Source: Planctomycetota bacterium
GTDB lineage: Bacteria; Planctomycetota; J058; JAJDCQ01
Length of the DNA: 64,000 bases
Assembly: GCA_029260755.1 (NCBI GenBank)
Contig: JAJDCQ010000099.1
Span: forward strand, 1-64,000
Direction: 5' to 3'
Below, one piece after another: positions 55,926-64,000 of the stretch. Numbering within the stretch: the stretch's first letter is position 1; every line of letters begins with the position of its first letter. Made by a program: the position numbers and the translations under genes. Under the pieces are notes generated by a model. It saw only the letters and a list, made by a program, of their open reading frames with translations. It was not told the origin of the DNA and did not search any database.

Positions 55926-56833
55926 CGGCTCTTGCTCCGGATCGCCTCGAGGTCGTCGAGCATCTTCACGAGCGCGTGGATCGCCGGCATGTCCCCGAGC
56001 TTCGCCGCCTCGAGCGTCTCCTCGGCGACCTCCATCCGCTGGAGAACGCGCACCCAGCCGATCAGCTCGCTCGTGGCCGGTCGCTTCACCAGCCCCGGCA
56101 CCGTCCGGAGCTCGAGGAAGCGGCGGACCGCGACCGCGACGAACGCGTCGGAGGGCTCGGGCACGTGGAGGGCGACGATCCGGCGGAGCGCCTCGTCGGT
56201 CGGGAAGTCGACGTGGGCGTAGACGCAGCGACGGAGAAACGGCATCGGAAGGCGCCGCTCGCTGTTGCTCGTCACCAGGACGAAGTGGCGCACCGACTGC
56301 CGGAACGAGAGGGGCGGGCTGACCTCGGGGACCTGGAACTCCATCCGGTCGATCTCGTTCAGGAGGTCGTTCGGGAAGTCGCGCGGCGCCTTGTCGATCT
56401 CGTCGATCAGGACGACGAGGCTCCTCTCGGACCGGATCGCCTCGCCGAGCGCCTGATACGCGAGGTAGTTCGACGCGTCGCGGGCGGCGTCGACGCCGGC
56501 GGAGGCGTCGTGGAAGCGCCGCAGGCTGTCGACGGTGTAGAAGAGGTCGCGGGCGGTCGAGGTCGACTTCACGTGGAACGGCAACACGTCGGTGCCGAGC
56601 TGCCGGGCGACGGCCCAGGCGAGGGTCGTCTTGCCGCACCCGGGCTCGCCCGTGACCAGCAGGGGCTGGTCGAGGGTGAGGGCGACGTTGATCGCGGTCG
56701 CCAGCTCGTCGGACAGGACGTAGGGCGGGTCGCGCCGGGCGGCATCGGCGTCGCCCGGGTCGAGGCGGACTGGCGCCGCCGGCGCCTCGAGGTCGCGGGC
56801 GACGGTCGGGCGGATGATCTCGAACGGGTTCAT
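55922..56833 (-). CDS. MoxR-family AAA+ ATPase, 303 aa
   Basis: Walker A GEPGCGKTTL, Walker B VVLIDEIDKAP, sensor-1 LVTSN and arginine-finger RRC segments are all present, typical of MoxR/RavA ATPases that remodel vWA partner proteins. It overlaps the HEPN-motif gene upstream and the vWA/cytochrome gene downstream by 4 bp each, so the three are translationally coupled. It should be a cytosolic hexamer. Confidence 0.9.
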   Translation of the reverse strand: MNPFEIIRPTVARDLEAPAAPVRLDPGDADAARRDPPYVLSDELATAINVALTLDQPLLVTGEPGCGKTTLAWAVARQLGTDVLPFHVKSTSTARDLFYTVDSLRRFHDASAGVDAARDASNYLAYQALGEAIRSERSLVVLIDEIDKAPRDFPNDLLNEIDRMEFQVPEVSPPLSFRQSVRHFVLVTSNSERRLPMPFLRRCVYAHVDFPTDEALRRIVALHVPEPSDAFVAVAVRRFLELRTVPGLVKRPATSELIGWVRVLQRMEVAEETLEAAKLGDMPAIHALVKMLDDLEAIRSKSR

Positions 56834-58062
56834 GGTCTCGCTCTCGGCTGCAAGGTCGCGATACGCTTCACGACGGTATCGAATCGGCCGCCCCGGGTGA
56901 GCTCGATCAGCTGCGCGGCATCGCGCTCGGCGTCTTCCCGGCTCCGTCGGGTCTCGTGGCGAAGCCAGCGGGCGAGGTCCTCGACCTCGACCGAGCCGAG
57001 CTCGGGGAGCGCCTCGGCGCGCACGTCCGCGCGCCACGGCCCGGTCTGGATCGCGCCGACGAGCGCGCCGGCGGCGACCCGCTCGGCCCGGCTCCGCCGC
57101 CAGGCGCGGCTGAGCCACGGGAGGCCCACCCGCTCGGCGCGGGCGACCTCGAAGGTGACGACGAGGCGGTCGGTCGCCTGCTCGGCGGCGGGCTCCCAGA
57201 CGCGGCGGACGTACTCGGCGGCGAGGGTCGCATCGGTCGCGTGGGGCCACGGGATCCGATGCCGCGCCCAGAGGCGGCGGCGTCCGGCGGTCAGTCGCTC
57301 GTGGAGCCCGGCGAGGGCGGCGTCCCAGGCGGCGCGGGAGGCGTCGTCGGTCGGATCGCCGGGCGGGAGCTTTCGAGGGTCGCCGCCGACCTCGGCGACG
57401 AGCGTGGCGATGAGCATCGCGAGGCGAAGCCCGGCCGCGTCGCTCGGAGCGGGCCAGTCGACGTCGAGCTGGCGCCACTGGCCCTTCGGGCCGGTCCGCA
57501 TCCGCCAGAGAATCACGCGGGCGAAGTGGTCGTGGCCCTGACCGACCTCGCCGTCGATCGTCGCGACCGACACGGCGGAGCCGACGCCCAGGAGATCGTC
57601 GAGCTCCGTCCGCTGGGGCGCCCGGTCGAGCTTGAGGACGGCCTCGCTCGCGGGCGCGGATGCCGCCCGCGAGGCCTCGCGCCGGACGGCGTCGAGCTCG
57701 TCGTCGGAGAGGAGGCCGAGAGCGCGGATGAGCGCGATCACCGTCTCGGCCGCGTCGTGGGCGTCATCGATCCGGAGCGATCCGCCGCCCCCTTTGAAGT
57801 GGACCGCCTCGTTGCGGCGCGCGTTGAGCCAGTTGATGTCCTTGAGGCGCTCGGTCCCGACGCGCGCGAACGCCGCCTCGTCGCCGCGGACCCGGCGGAT
57901 CAGGTCGCCGAGCTGGGCGCGGGCCTCGGGCGCGATCCCAAGCAGCTCCTTCAGGCATCCCTCGGTGATGACCGAGGCGAGGCGGACCCCGTCGGAGCCG
58001 TCGTGACCCGCGAGGACGCGGAGATGCATCTGAAGGAGGAGCTCGCGCAGCGGCGTGGACAC
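56830..58062 (-). CDS. MoxR-associated protein with HEPN-like RX4H motif, 410 aa
   Basis: The N-terminal helical domain (1-115) has NWLNARRNEAVHF (from residue 78), matching the R-x4-H signature (R83 to H88) of HEPN/DUF4145-type domains, many of which are RNases. Residues about 150-410 are a mixed domain (LDVDWPAPSDAAGLRLAMLI, VGLPWLSRAWRRSRAERVA) of no family I can name, somewhat like C-terminal regions of VMAP proteins that accompany MoxR and vWA partners. It is the first gene of the three-gene set. No signal peptide. Confidence 0.65.
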   Translation of the reverse strand: MSTPLRELLLQMHLRVLAGHDGSDGVRLASVITEGCLKELLGIAPEARAQLGDLIRRVRGDEAAFARVGTERLKDINWLNARRNEAVHFKGGGGSLRIDDAHDAAETVIALIRALGLLSDDELDAVRREASRAASAPASEAVLKLDRAPQRTELDDLLGVGSAVSVATIDGEVGQGHDHFARVILWRMRTGPKGQWRQLDVDWPAPSDAAGLRLAMLIATLVAEVGGDPRKLPPGDPTDDASRAAWDAALAGLHERLTAGRRRLWARHRIPWPHATDATLAAEYVRRVWEPAAEQATDRLVVTFEVARAERVGLPWLSRAWRRSRAERVAAGALVGAIQTGPWRADVRAEALPELGSVEVEDLARWLRHETRRSREDAERDAAQLIELTRGGRFDTVVKRIATLQPRARP

Positions 58063-58148
58063 GGAGAGAAGAATGCCACGGGGCTCCGCGAGCGCGCAAC
58101 CGGTGGGGCGGCGCGGGGGGCGAGGGACCGCCAGGCGCCAGGCCCGGA

Positions 58149-58952
58149 TCAGTCGCGGGCGCTCTCGGCGCAGGTGTCCCGCCAGGCACGGGTCGCTTCG
58201 ATCAACTCATCGATCTCGGGGTCGATGGAGCCCAGCCGTCGGGCCGTCTCGAGCTCTTCGAGCGCCTGCTCGAACGTCTCCAGCGCCGCGGCGTACCTCT
58301 CCGGCGCTCGCGGGTCGCCGCTCATCTCGCTCCGCTGGGCGTCCTTGAAGGCCGGGATCGCTTCGGCGAGCGCGGCGGCGCCGGATCGATAGGCGATCAG
58401 AGCGGGGCCGGGGGCGTCGTTCGTCGCGGCGGTGGCGCCGCCCTTCGCCGCGTCGGCGGCGTCGCCCTGCGGCGTGCCCGATGTCCATGCCCATGGCGAT
58501 GTCGAGGCCGCGGCCGTGGGTGTGGGCGTGAGCGCGCGGGCTCCGCCGACGCCGAGGAGGACGCCGATCACCCCGATGGCCGCAGCCCCGACGAGCCCGA
58601 GGCCGCGCCTGCGGCGGCGCCACTCCGGCTCCGGCCGTAGGGGGCGCTCGGTCTCGACCGATGCGAGACCGTCGTCGCGGTCGGGGTAGGCGAACCGGAC
58701 GAACCAGTTGTTCGAGCGCATGAGGTAGAAGCCGAACGAGACGACGAGAAGGTCGACGACGGCGAGGCCGCCGAGGAAGGTGAAGGTGGGCTTTCCGATG
58801 TAGGGCGTGTGGATGCCGAAGGTGGCGCCCAGCTCCATCAGCTGGGTGATCATCGCCAGCACGGTCACGCCGGCGACGAGGCCGACGATCGCGCCGATGA
58901 TGACGAGAAGTAGTCCCAACACCTTGCTACACAGCTCGAAACGGCTCCCCAT
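58149..58952 (-). CDS. Membrane protein of unknown function, 267 aa
   Basis: Three membrane helices (about 9-37, 58-77 and 116-138), a basic stretch RRRRRG before the third, then an Ala/Thr-rich linker and a helical C-terminal domain (about 185-267) with coiled-coil character. No family recognised. It lies 86 bp upstream of the HEPN-motif gene on the same strand and might be part of its operon. Confidence 0.6.
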   Translation of the reverse strand: MGSRFELCSKVLGLLLVIIGAIVGLVAGVTVLAMITQLMELGATFGIHTPYIGKPTFTFLGGLAVVDLLVVSFGFYLMRSNNWFVRFAYPDRDDGLASVETERPLRPEPEWRRRRRGLGLVGAAAIGVIGVLLGVGGARALTPTPTAAASTSPWAWTSGTPQGDAADAAKGGATAATNDAPGPALIAYRSGAAALAEAIPAFKDAQRSEMSGDPRAPERYAAALETFEQALEELETARRLGSIDPEIDELIEATRAWRDTCAESARD

Positions 58953-59072
58953 GGCGCCCCCCCCTTCGTGACTTCGGTCCCCTGAGCCGCGGGAGAGAGC
59001 GCGAACGACGTGCCGCGGGAACGATCACGTCGGGGGGCCGGGCTTTCGGGGACGACGTGTATCATGCCGCCC

Positions 59073-60107
59073 ATGAGCGCTCCGGGGCTGCGAGTGGGAG
59101 TGATGGGCGCCGGCGCCGTCGGCTGCTACGTGGGCGGTCGCCTCGCCCGCGTCGACGGCGTCGAGGTCGTCCTCGTCGGTCGACCGTGGTTGCGCGAGCA
59201 GGTCGCCGCGTCGGGACTTTCGCTCGTCGACCTCGCGGGACGCGAGCACTCGATTCGCGCCGACGAGCTGACGGTCGAGACCTCCGCCTCGTCGCTCGCG
59301 GGATGCGACGTCGTCCTCTGCTGCGTGAAGAGCGGTCAGACCGACGAGGTCGGCGCCGGCCTCGCCGGTGTGCTCGGTCCCGACGCCGTCGTCGTCAGTC
59401 TCCAGAACGGGGTCCGCAACGCCGAGCGCCTGCGCGCGCGTCTCGCGGGCCGCGTGGTCCTGGCGGGGATCGTCGGGTTCAACGTCGTCGCGCGGGACGG
59501 CGGCGGGTTCCGGCACACGACCGTGGGCGCGCTGATGGTCGAGCGCACCGATGAGCCGCGCGGCGCCCGCCTCGTCGCGGCGATGCGCGCCGCCGGCCTC
59601 GAGGCGGGGATGCCGTCCGAGATCGAGCGCCATCAGTGGGCGAAGCTGCTCGTGAACCTGAGCAACGCGGTGAGCGCTCTCTCCGGCGCGCCGACCCGCG
59701 ACATGGTCCTGCGCCCCGGCTATCGACGGATCGTCGCCGCCGTGATGGGCGAGGGCTACCGTGTCCTGCGCGCGGCCGGGATCCGTCCCGCGAGTCTGCG
59801 TGGGATCCCGGTCGGGTGGCTCCCGCGGCTCCTGCGGCTGCCGACGCCGCTCGTCCGGTTGCTCGCGCGGGCGCAGCTCAAGGCCGACCCCGAGGCGCGC
59901 TCGTCGATGTTCGCGGACCTCGACCGGCGCCGGACGACCGAGGTCGACGACCTGAACGGCGAGATCGTCCGCCTCGCCGAGCGGGCGGGCGTCGAGGCGC
60001 CGCTCAACGCGCGCCTCGTCCAGCTCATCCGCGAGGCGGAGGTCGCGGGAGCCGGGTCGCCGTGCCTCGGGCCCGACGCGTTCTGGGCCGCGCTCACCGG
60101 GAGGTGA
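59073..60107 (+). CDS. panE: 2-dehydropantoate 2-reductase family protein (PanE/ApbA), 344 aa
   Basis: The N-terminal NADP-binding motif GAGAVGCYVGGRLA is followed by VVLCCVKSGQTDEV and SLQNGVRNAERL, and the C-terminal domain has QWAKLLVNLSNAVSALSG (the PanE lysine/asparagine region) and a RTTEVDDLNGEIVRLA segment. The canonical reaction reduces 2-dehydropantoate to pantoate in pantothenate synthesis. Related ketoacid reductases share these motifs, so the substrate is not certain. ATG 59064 is an alternative start. Confidence 0.85.
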   Translation: MSAPGLRVGVMGAGAVGCYVGGRLARVDGVEVVLVGRPWLREQVAASGLSLVDLAGREHSIRADELTVETSASSLAGCDVVLCCVKSGQTDEVGAGLAGVLGPDAVVVSLQNGVRNAERLRARLAGRVVLAGIVGFNVVARDGGGFRHTTVGALMVERTDEPRGARLVAAMRAAGLEAGMPSEIERHQWAKLLVNLSNAVSALSGAPTRDMVLRPGYRRIVAAVMGEGYRVLRAAGIRPASLRGIPVGWLPRLLRLPTPLVRLLARAQLKADPEARSSMFADLDRRRTTEVDDLNGEIVRLAERAGVEAPLNARLVQLIREAEVAGAGSPCLGPDAFWAALTGR

Positions 60108-60188
60108 CGGCTCGACGGGCCTCGTTCCTGGAACGGGCGCTGGCAATGGACTTCCGTGTGGGCAGCTCGCGAATCCAGTCAATCCGAC

Positions 60189-60236
60189 AATCCGCGGTTC
60201 CCGTTCGTTCGCCGCCCAGAGACCGAACCGCGGATT
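60189..60236. repeat. Perfect 12-bp inverted repeat between convergent genes
   Basis: AATCCGCGGTTC (60189-60200) and GAACCGCGGATT (60225-60236) pair perfectly across a 24-base spacer, with further CCGCGGATT-type half-sites just after. Placed between the ends of panE and the opposing GyrI-like gene, it could be a bidirectional terminator or a short interspersed palindromic element. Confidence 0.6.
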
Positions 60237-60266
60237 CCGCGGATTGCGCGGACGGGGATCCTGAGA

Positions 60267-60779
60267 TCACCCGCGCCCCGCCTCTCCCGCCCCGAGGATC
60301 CGGTAGAAGACGTCGGCCTCGAGCGGGGCGCCCTGGCGGGGCGGGTCCTGGTAGACCTCCCAGTGGACGCCGACGTCCTTCACTCCCCGCGTTCGAAGCC
60401 AGGAGTGGATCACCGCATGGGCGAACGGCAGGCGCTCGTAGGGGCCGACGTGATGGACCGTCGCGACCGGGCCGGCGGGCAGGTCGAACGCCTCGAGCCC
60501 GTAGGGAGCGTCATCGTGGAGCTCCCAGCCGCACCCGACGAGCATCTCGAGGGTGCGGTCGCCCGTCGGGATGTAGACGATCGTCCCCGGCCCGGCGGCC
60601 GGGATCGAGGGCAGCGCCTCGGTGACCTTCTCCGAGAGCTCGTGGATCAGCTCGCCGAGCGACGGGCCGCTCCCGAGGGTCACCTCGCGTCGGAGGCCGA
60701 TGACCCGGGCGGCGTCGGCGTCCTCGCGGTTCACGGTCAGCGTCAAGGGCTTCCCGCCGCGAGGCGCGTCGCCGGACAT
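60267..60779 (-). CDS. GyrI-like effector-binding domain protein, 170 aa
   Basis: The C-terminal half (about 70-165) has VATVHHVGPYERLPFAHAVI and a late WEVYQDPP, the signature of the GyrI-like/AraC effector-binding (SOUL-related) fold that binds small hydrophobic molecules. There is no DNA-binding domain, so it is a stand-alone binder. Its start meets the stop of the upstream secreted-protein gene at TGATG, suggesting coupling. Confidence 0.75.
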   Translation of the reverse strand: MSGDAPRGGKPLTLTVNREDADAARVIGLRREVTLGSGPSLGELIHELSEKVTEALPSIPAAGPGTIVYIPTGDRTLEMLVGCGWELHDDAPYGLEAFDLPAGPVATVHHVGPYERLPFAHAVIHSWLRTRGVKDVGVHWEVYQDPPRQGAPLEADVFYRILGAGEAGRG

Positions 60780-61675
60780 CAGCGGGGGCCGGGCGGTCGC
60801 GGCCCTGGTCCCGGCCCCGGCGGCCCGGACCGTCCGTTCTCGTTCGATCCCGATGACGAGCCGCTTCCCCGGAAGGTCTGCTTCGCCTCGCCGCCCGTCT
60901 TGCCGAACTCGGCCACGAGGCGGACCGACCGGATGCCGCGCTTCTTCTCGCGCTCGTCGACGACCGTCCGGACCGACAGGACCGCCGCCGGCGTCTTCAG
61001 GCGGCCGCCGGCCAGCTCGATCGAGATCGGGCTCTTCAGCGAGTCGCCGGTCAGCACGGCGTTCGAGAGCTGGTCGTTCTTGAAGCGCAGGGCGAGGAGG
61101 TAGGCGCCCTTGGGGATCCGCTTCGACCGGAAGGTCAGGTCCTCGAGGGCGATGAAGGCGATCCGCGACACGCCCGCGTTCACCGTCTTCAGGATCTCGT
61201 CGCGGTGCTCCTCGATCGCCGCGTCGACGTCGAGGCCGGACGGCACCAGGTCGGAGACGTGCCCGAGGAGCTTCTTCGGATCGCTCGGGATCGGCGCGTG
61301 GACGATCTTGACGAGCTCGGTCTCCGAGGTGCTCGCGCCGTCTCCGTCGTCCGAGCCGTCCGAGCTCCCGCCGCCAGACGGCGGCCCCGATCCGCCCGGA
61401 CGGACGGCGCCGGCCGCCGACTCGGCCTGGCGCTGCGCCTGGGCGACGAGGCGTTCGATCGCCTGCTCGACGAGCTTCTTGATCTGGTCGACGACCGGCG
61501 GCCCGCCGGGCTTGCCGCCGCCGCCGGGTCCGGCCTTGCCCGGTCCCCGCCCCGGGCCGCCGCCGCCGGGCCTCGGGGGGCCCTGGGCGGCCGCCGGCGT
61601 GGCGACGCCGAGGACGAGGGCGAGGGCCGCGGCGAACGCGGTGACGAGCGAGGTGCGGGTGGCGCGTGGTCGCAT
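60779..61675 (-). CDS. Secreted protein with Pro/Gly-rich linkers, 298 aa
   Basis: A signal peptide (about 8-30, cleaved near AAAQG) is followed by a PGGGGPGRGPGK-type low-complexity linker, a helical segment, a Ser/Asp-rich linker and a beta-rich domain (about 125-270; FIALEDLTFRSKRIPKGAYL), then a Pro/Gly tail. No family recognised. Start ATG 61675 opens the signal peptide; an upstream ATG adds nine residues. Confidence 0.6.
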   Translation of the reverse strand: MRPRATRTSLVTAFAAALALVLGVATPAAAQGPPRPGGGGPGRGPGKAGPGGGGKPGGPPVVDQIKKLVEQAIERLVAQAQRQAESAAGAVRPGGSGPPSGGGSSDGSDDGDGASTSETELVKIVHAPIPSDPKKLLGHVSDLVPSGLDVDAAIEEHRDEILKTVNAGVSRIAFIALEDLTFRSKRIPKGAYLLALRFKNDQLSNAVLTGDSLKSPISIELAGGRLKTPAAVLSVRTVVDEREKKRGIRSVRLVAEFGKTGGEAKQTFRGSGSSSGSNENGRSGPPGPGPGPRPPGPR

Positions 61676-61784
61676 GGTCGACGGTCTCTCCGGGTGGGCC
61701 ATCTCAGGGATAGCCGCCTCCCTCGCTCGACGCTACCGACCGCGGCTCCTGGACGACCGCGCCCGCCGTCCTGATGATGGTGCC

Positions 61785-62516
61785 GTGACTGCCGAACCCG
61801 AAGCCGAAGAGCCGCCCGCCGAGGACGGCGATGCCGCCGCCTCGCCGTCGCCGCCCGGCGAGGGCCGGCGGCGGGAGCCCCGCTCCGGGCGGGGCTGGCG
61901 GGCGGGCTCGCCGCGCTGCCCGGGATGCGCCCTGCAGCCGCGTCTCTGCCTGTGCGGGGAGCTCCGGCGGCTCTCGCTCAGGACCCACGTGGTCGTCGTC
62001 AGCCACTGGGTCGAGCTGCGCAAGCCGTCGAACACCGCCCGCCTCGTTCCGCTGACCCTCGAGCACGGCGAGATCCGCTCCCGAGGGCAGCGCGGGGCAG
62101 CGCCCATCCTCCCGGACGAGGTCGTCCGGCCCGGACGCGTCGGGCTGCTCCTCTTCCCGAGCGAGGATGCGCGCGTCCTGGCCGCCTCGGACGCATCCCC
62201 GGAGGGGCCGCCCGTCACGCTCGTCGTCCCCGACGGGACCTGGCCTCAGGCGCGCAAGGCGGCCCGGCGGGAGCCGGCTCTCGCCGGTCTGCCGCGGGTC
62301 TGCATTCCGGACGGCGCGCCGTCGCGCTACCGCCTGCGTCGGCACATCAATCCGAGGTTCCTCGCCACGTTCGAGTCGATCGCACGCGCCCTCGGCATCC
62401 TCGAGGGGCCCGCCGTCCAGGCCGAGCTCGAGCGCGTCTTCGACCTGATGGTCGAGCGGGTGCTCGGCACGCGCGGTCGGTTGCCGGCCGGCTGGATCAG
62501 TCGAGGAACTGCGTGA
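61785..62516 (+). CDS. DTW-domain protein, tRNA-uridine aminocarboxypropyltransferase type, 243 aa
   Basis: CPGCALQPRLCLCGEL (zinc site), a HWVELRKPSNTARL segment and DGTWPQARK (the DTW motif) identify the DTW family, whose members (TapT/YfiP) add an aminocarboxypropyl group from S-adenosylmethionine to uridine in tRNA. The start is set at GTG 61785; the first 45 residues are acidic and unconserved, so a shorter form is possible. It is convergent with, and overlaps by 20 bp, the pseudokinase gene. Confidence 0.8.
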   Translation: MTAEPEAEEPPAEDGDAAASPSPPGEGRRREPRSGRGWRAGSPRCPGCALQPRLCLCGELRRLSLRTHVVVVSHWVELRKPSNTARLVPLTLEHGEIRSRGQRGAAPILPDEVVRPGRVGLLLFPSEDARVLAASDASPEGPPVTLVVPDGTWPQARKAARREPALAGLPRVCIPDGAPSRYRLRRHINPRFLATFESIARALGILEGPAVQAELERVFDLMVERVLGTRGRLPAGWISRGTA

Positions 62517-63759
62517 CGAAGATGGCCGCCGCGGCGCCGAGGGCCGCGATGAGCAGCGCGGCGAGGAGCACGCGCGAGACACCGCCGCCGGTGCCGCCGT
62601 CGGGGTTCGCGACGACGGCGGCGTCGCCCGCCGGCGCTCCGGCGAGGCGCTTCTTCGTGCCGGTGCCGGGCTTCTTACCGATCGCCTTCTCGAGATCCCG
62701 GGCGAGCTGCTGGGCGGTCGCGTACCGGTCCTCGGGGTCCTTGGCGAGGAGCCGGTCGACGATCGTCGAGGTCGCCTTGCTCACGCCCGGCTCGACCGTC
62801 GCGACCGATGGTGGGTTCTTCCGGATGATCGCGGAGACGATCGCCATCGGGGTCGGGCCCGAGAACGGTCGCTCGCCGGTGAGCGACTGGTAGAGGGTCA
62901 CGCCGAGCGAGAAGAGGTCGCTTCGTCCGTCGATCTCGTGGCCGCGCACCTGCTCGGGCGACATGTAATCGGGCTTGCCGATCGCGAGCCCCTTCATCGT
63001 GACGTTCTGCTCCCCGTCGGCCCCGGGGCCGCCGGAGCGCAGCAGCCCGAACCCGCAGAGCTTCGTCTCCTTGAGCAGGATGTGCTTCGGGCGGACCGCC
63101 CGGTGGATGAGCTGGAGGCCGTGGAGGTGCTCCAGGCCGCGGGCGACGCCGAGGGCGATCTGGAGAACCTCGGCCTCGGGGAGCTTGCCGCCCGAGGAGG
63201 CGAGCTCCTCCTCGAGGGTCCAGCCCTTGTGCAGCTCCATCGAGAGCCAGTAACTGCCGCGCTCGTCGCCGGCGTCGATCAGCCGGATCAGGTTGGGATG
63301 GGCGATCGCCTGCATGCCACGCGCTTCGCGGACGAAGCGCTTCCCGGCCGTCGGATTGCGGTCGACCTTCTCCTTCGGCAGCACCTTGAGGGCGACCTCG
63401 CCGCCGTCGGGCGCGCGCGCGTGGAACACGCTGCTGTGCTTGTCGCCGAGGCGGCGTCCGACGACGTAGCCGGCGACCTCGCGTCCGACGAGCGCCTCGG
63501 CGTTCGGGAGCTGCTGTGGGGCGGTCACTGCCTGGATGTCGCTGCTCCCGGGCGTCGTTCGATCGAGCGCCTGGATCTGGTCGGACGAGGCCGACATGGC
63601 CTCCATCGCGGCCGCCTGGCGCGCCGCCTGAGCCTCGGGCGAGTCGTCGGAGAGGGGGACGACCAGGCGCCAGCCGCACGCCGTGCACTTCCCGGCCCGC
63701 CCGGCCATCTCGGCGGGGACGCTGAAGCTCTTGCCGCATTTGCATTGAACCAGGATCAC
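62497..63759 (-). CDS. Zinc-ribbon membrane pseudokinase, 420 aa
   Basis: An N-terminal zinc ribbon (C6, C8, C25, C28) and linker lead to a kinase domain that keeps K125 but has HRAVRPKH (219-226; catalytic Asp and Asn lost), GFG for DFG (236-238) and no canonical glycine loop (GRRLGDKHSSV). It is thus probably inactive. A C-terminal membrane helix (about 394-416) anchors it. The gene downstream of its start (63776-64000) encodes a related kinase, 16 bp away on the same strand, so the two are likely co-transcribed tandem paralogues. Confidence 0.8.
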   Translation of the reverse strand: MILVQCKCGKSFSVPAEMAGRAGKCTACGWRLVVPLSDDSPEAQAARQAAAMEAMSASSDQIQALDRTTPGSSDIQAVTAPQQLPNAEALVGREVAGYVVGRRLGDKHSSVFHARAPDGGEVALKVLPKEKVDRNPTAGKRFVREARGMQAIAHPNLIRLIDAGDERGSYWLSMELHKGWTLEEELASSGGKLPEAEVLQIALGVARGLEHLHGLQLIHRAVRPKHILLKETKLCGFGLLRSGGPGADGEQNVTMKGLAIGKPDYMSPEQVRGHEIDGRSDLFSLGVTLYQSLTGERPFSGPTPMAIVSAIIRKNPPSVATVEPGVSKATSTIVDRLLAKDPEDRYATAQQLARDLEKAIGKKPGTGTKKRLAGAPAGDAAVVANPDGGTGGGVSRVLLAALLIAALGAAAAIFVTQFLD

Positions 63760-63775
63760 GGTCGACTCCGTCCGC

Positions 63776-64000
63776 TCATCCCAGCCCGAGGTCGGTCAGG
63801 AGCTGCTTCGCCGTCGCGTAGCGGCCGTCGGGGTCCTTCGCCATCAGACGCTCGACCACGCGCGAGATCGCGGCGCTCACTCCGGGGGCGCGCTCGTGGA
63901 CCGGCGGAGGGTTGGTCCGCAGGATCGCCATGACGAGCTGCATCGGGCTCTCGCCGCGGAACGGGAGCGCCCCGGTGAGGGCCTGGTAGAGGGTGACGCC
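63776..64000 (-). CDS. Ser/Thr kinase C-terminus, truncated by the window edge
   Basis: The 74 visible residues read GVTLYQALTGALPFRGESPM, then NPPPVHERAPGVSAAISRVV and MAKDPDGRYATAKQLLTD with a stop at 63776-63778. They match the C-lobe of the preceding pseudokinase segment by segment. This copy has no membrane helix after the kinase domain. Whether its active site is intact lies beyond the window. Confidence 0.8.
   Translation of the reverse strand, partial: GVTLYQALTGALPFRGESPMQLVMAILRTNPPPVHERAPGVSAAISRVVERLMAKDPDGRYATAKQLLTDLGLG

Overview
The window is GC-rich (roughly 70 percent) bacterial chromosomal DNA, densely coding, with many 4-bp ATGA/GTGA start-stop overlaps. An ECF sigma factor of the planctomycete type paired with a membrane Ser/Thr kinase, several further Hanks-type kinases and pseudokinases, MoxR/vWA proteins, multihaem cytochromes and a pilin-like domain with a TGTRSFFIDETGVIR-type ending all point to Planctomycetota. 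This is inference from gene content; no rRNA or other phylogenetic marker is present, and I saw no tRNA, CRISPR array, insertion sequence or prophage.

Layout. 150-1450 (minus): ECF sigma factor, zinc-finger anti-sigma candidate and a small hypothetical protein. 1649-2053 (plus): YHS-domain protein. 2116-6098 (minus): sigma factor and kinase pair; 6261-7571 (minus): secreted protein. 8075-28000 (plus): one 20-kb respiratory cluster. A divergent NapA-type molybdenum nitrate reductase is followed by two NapG-like ferredoxins, a NapH-like protein with a periplasmic extension, a YHS-NapH/NosR-like fusion and a third NapG-like protein. It then runs without interruption into alternative complex III (actA, actB, actC, actD, a seven-haem actE, actF) and ends in an outer-membrane porin. 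28066-32843 (plus): zinc-ribbon pseudokinase, vWA protein, divergent PurA homologue and a membrane protein. 32947-43779 (plus): a 59-residue membrane peptide, a histone-H1-like protein with coding repeats, a GH57-like secreted glycosidase, FadE and a TPR kinase. 43776-47414 (minus): a second large kinase and two small paralogous membrane proteins. 47522-49131 (plus): a DCC-family redox protein with two in-frame TGA codons and a zinc alcohol dehydrogenase. 49158-58952 (minus): HEAT-like protein, a giant vWA/octahaem cytochrome/pilin-like fusion, its MoxR ATPase, a HEPN-motif protein and a membrane protein. 59073-64000: PanE-like reductase, GyrI-like protein, secreted protein, DTW-domain protein, a zinc-ribbon pseudokinase and a truncated kinase.

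Most notable findings. (1) The gene at 47522-48019 looks like an unannotated selenoprotein: the DCC-family CxxC redox motif is encoded as TGA-x-x-TGA (UxxU), and a strong hairpin with a GGU loop lies 17 nt after the second TGA, matching the spacing and loop of bacterial SECIS elements. (2) A nitrate-reductase module is built into an alternative-complex-III operon that has no NapB, NapC or cytochrome oxidase genes and has 13 haem-binding motifs in ActA plus ActE. This suggests a dedicated quinol-to-nitrate (or reverse) electron chain. (3) A MoxR / CoxE-like vWA / HEPN-motif gene set, resembling NTP-dependent conflict systems, has a duplicated tetrahaem cytochrome and a pilin-like domain fused to its vWA component.
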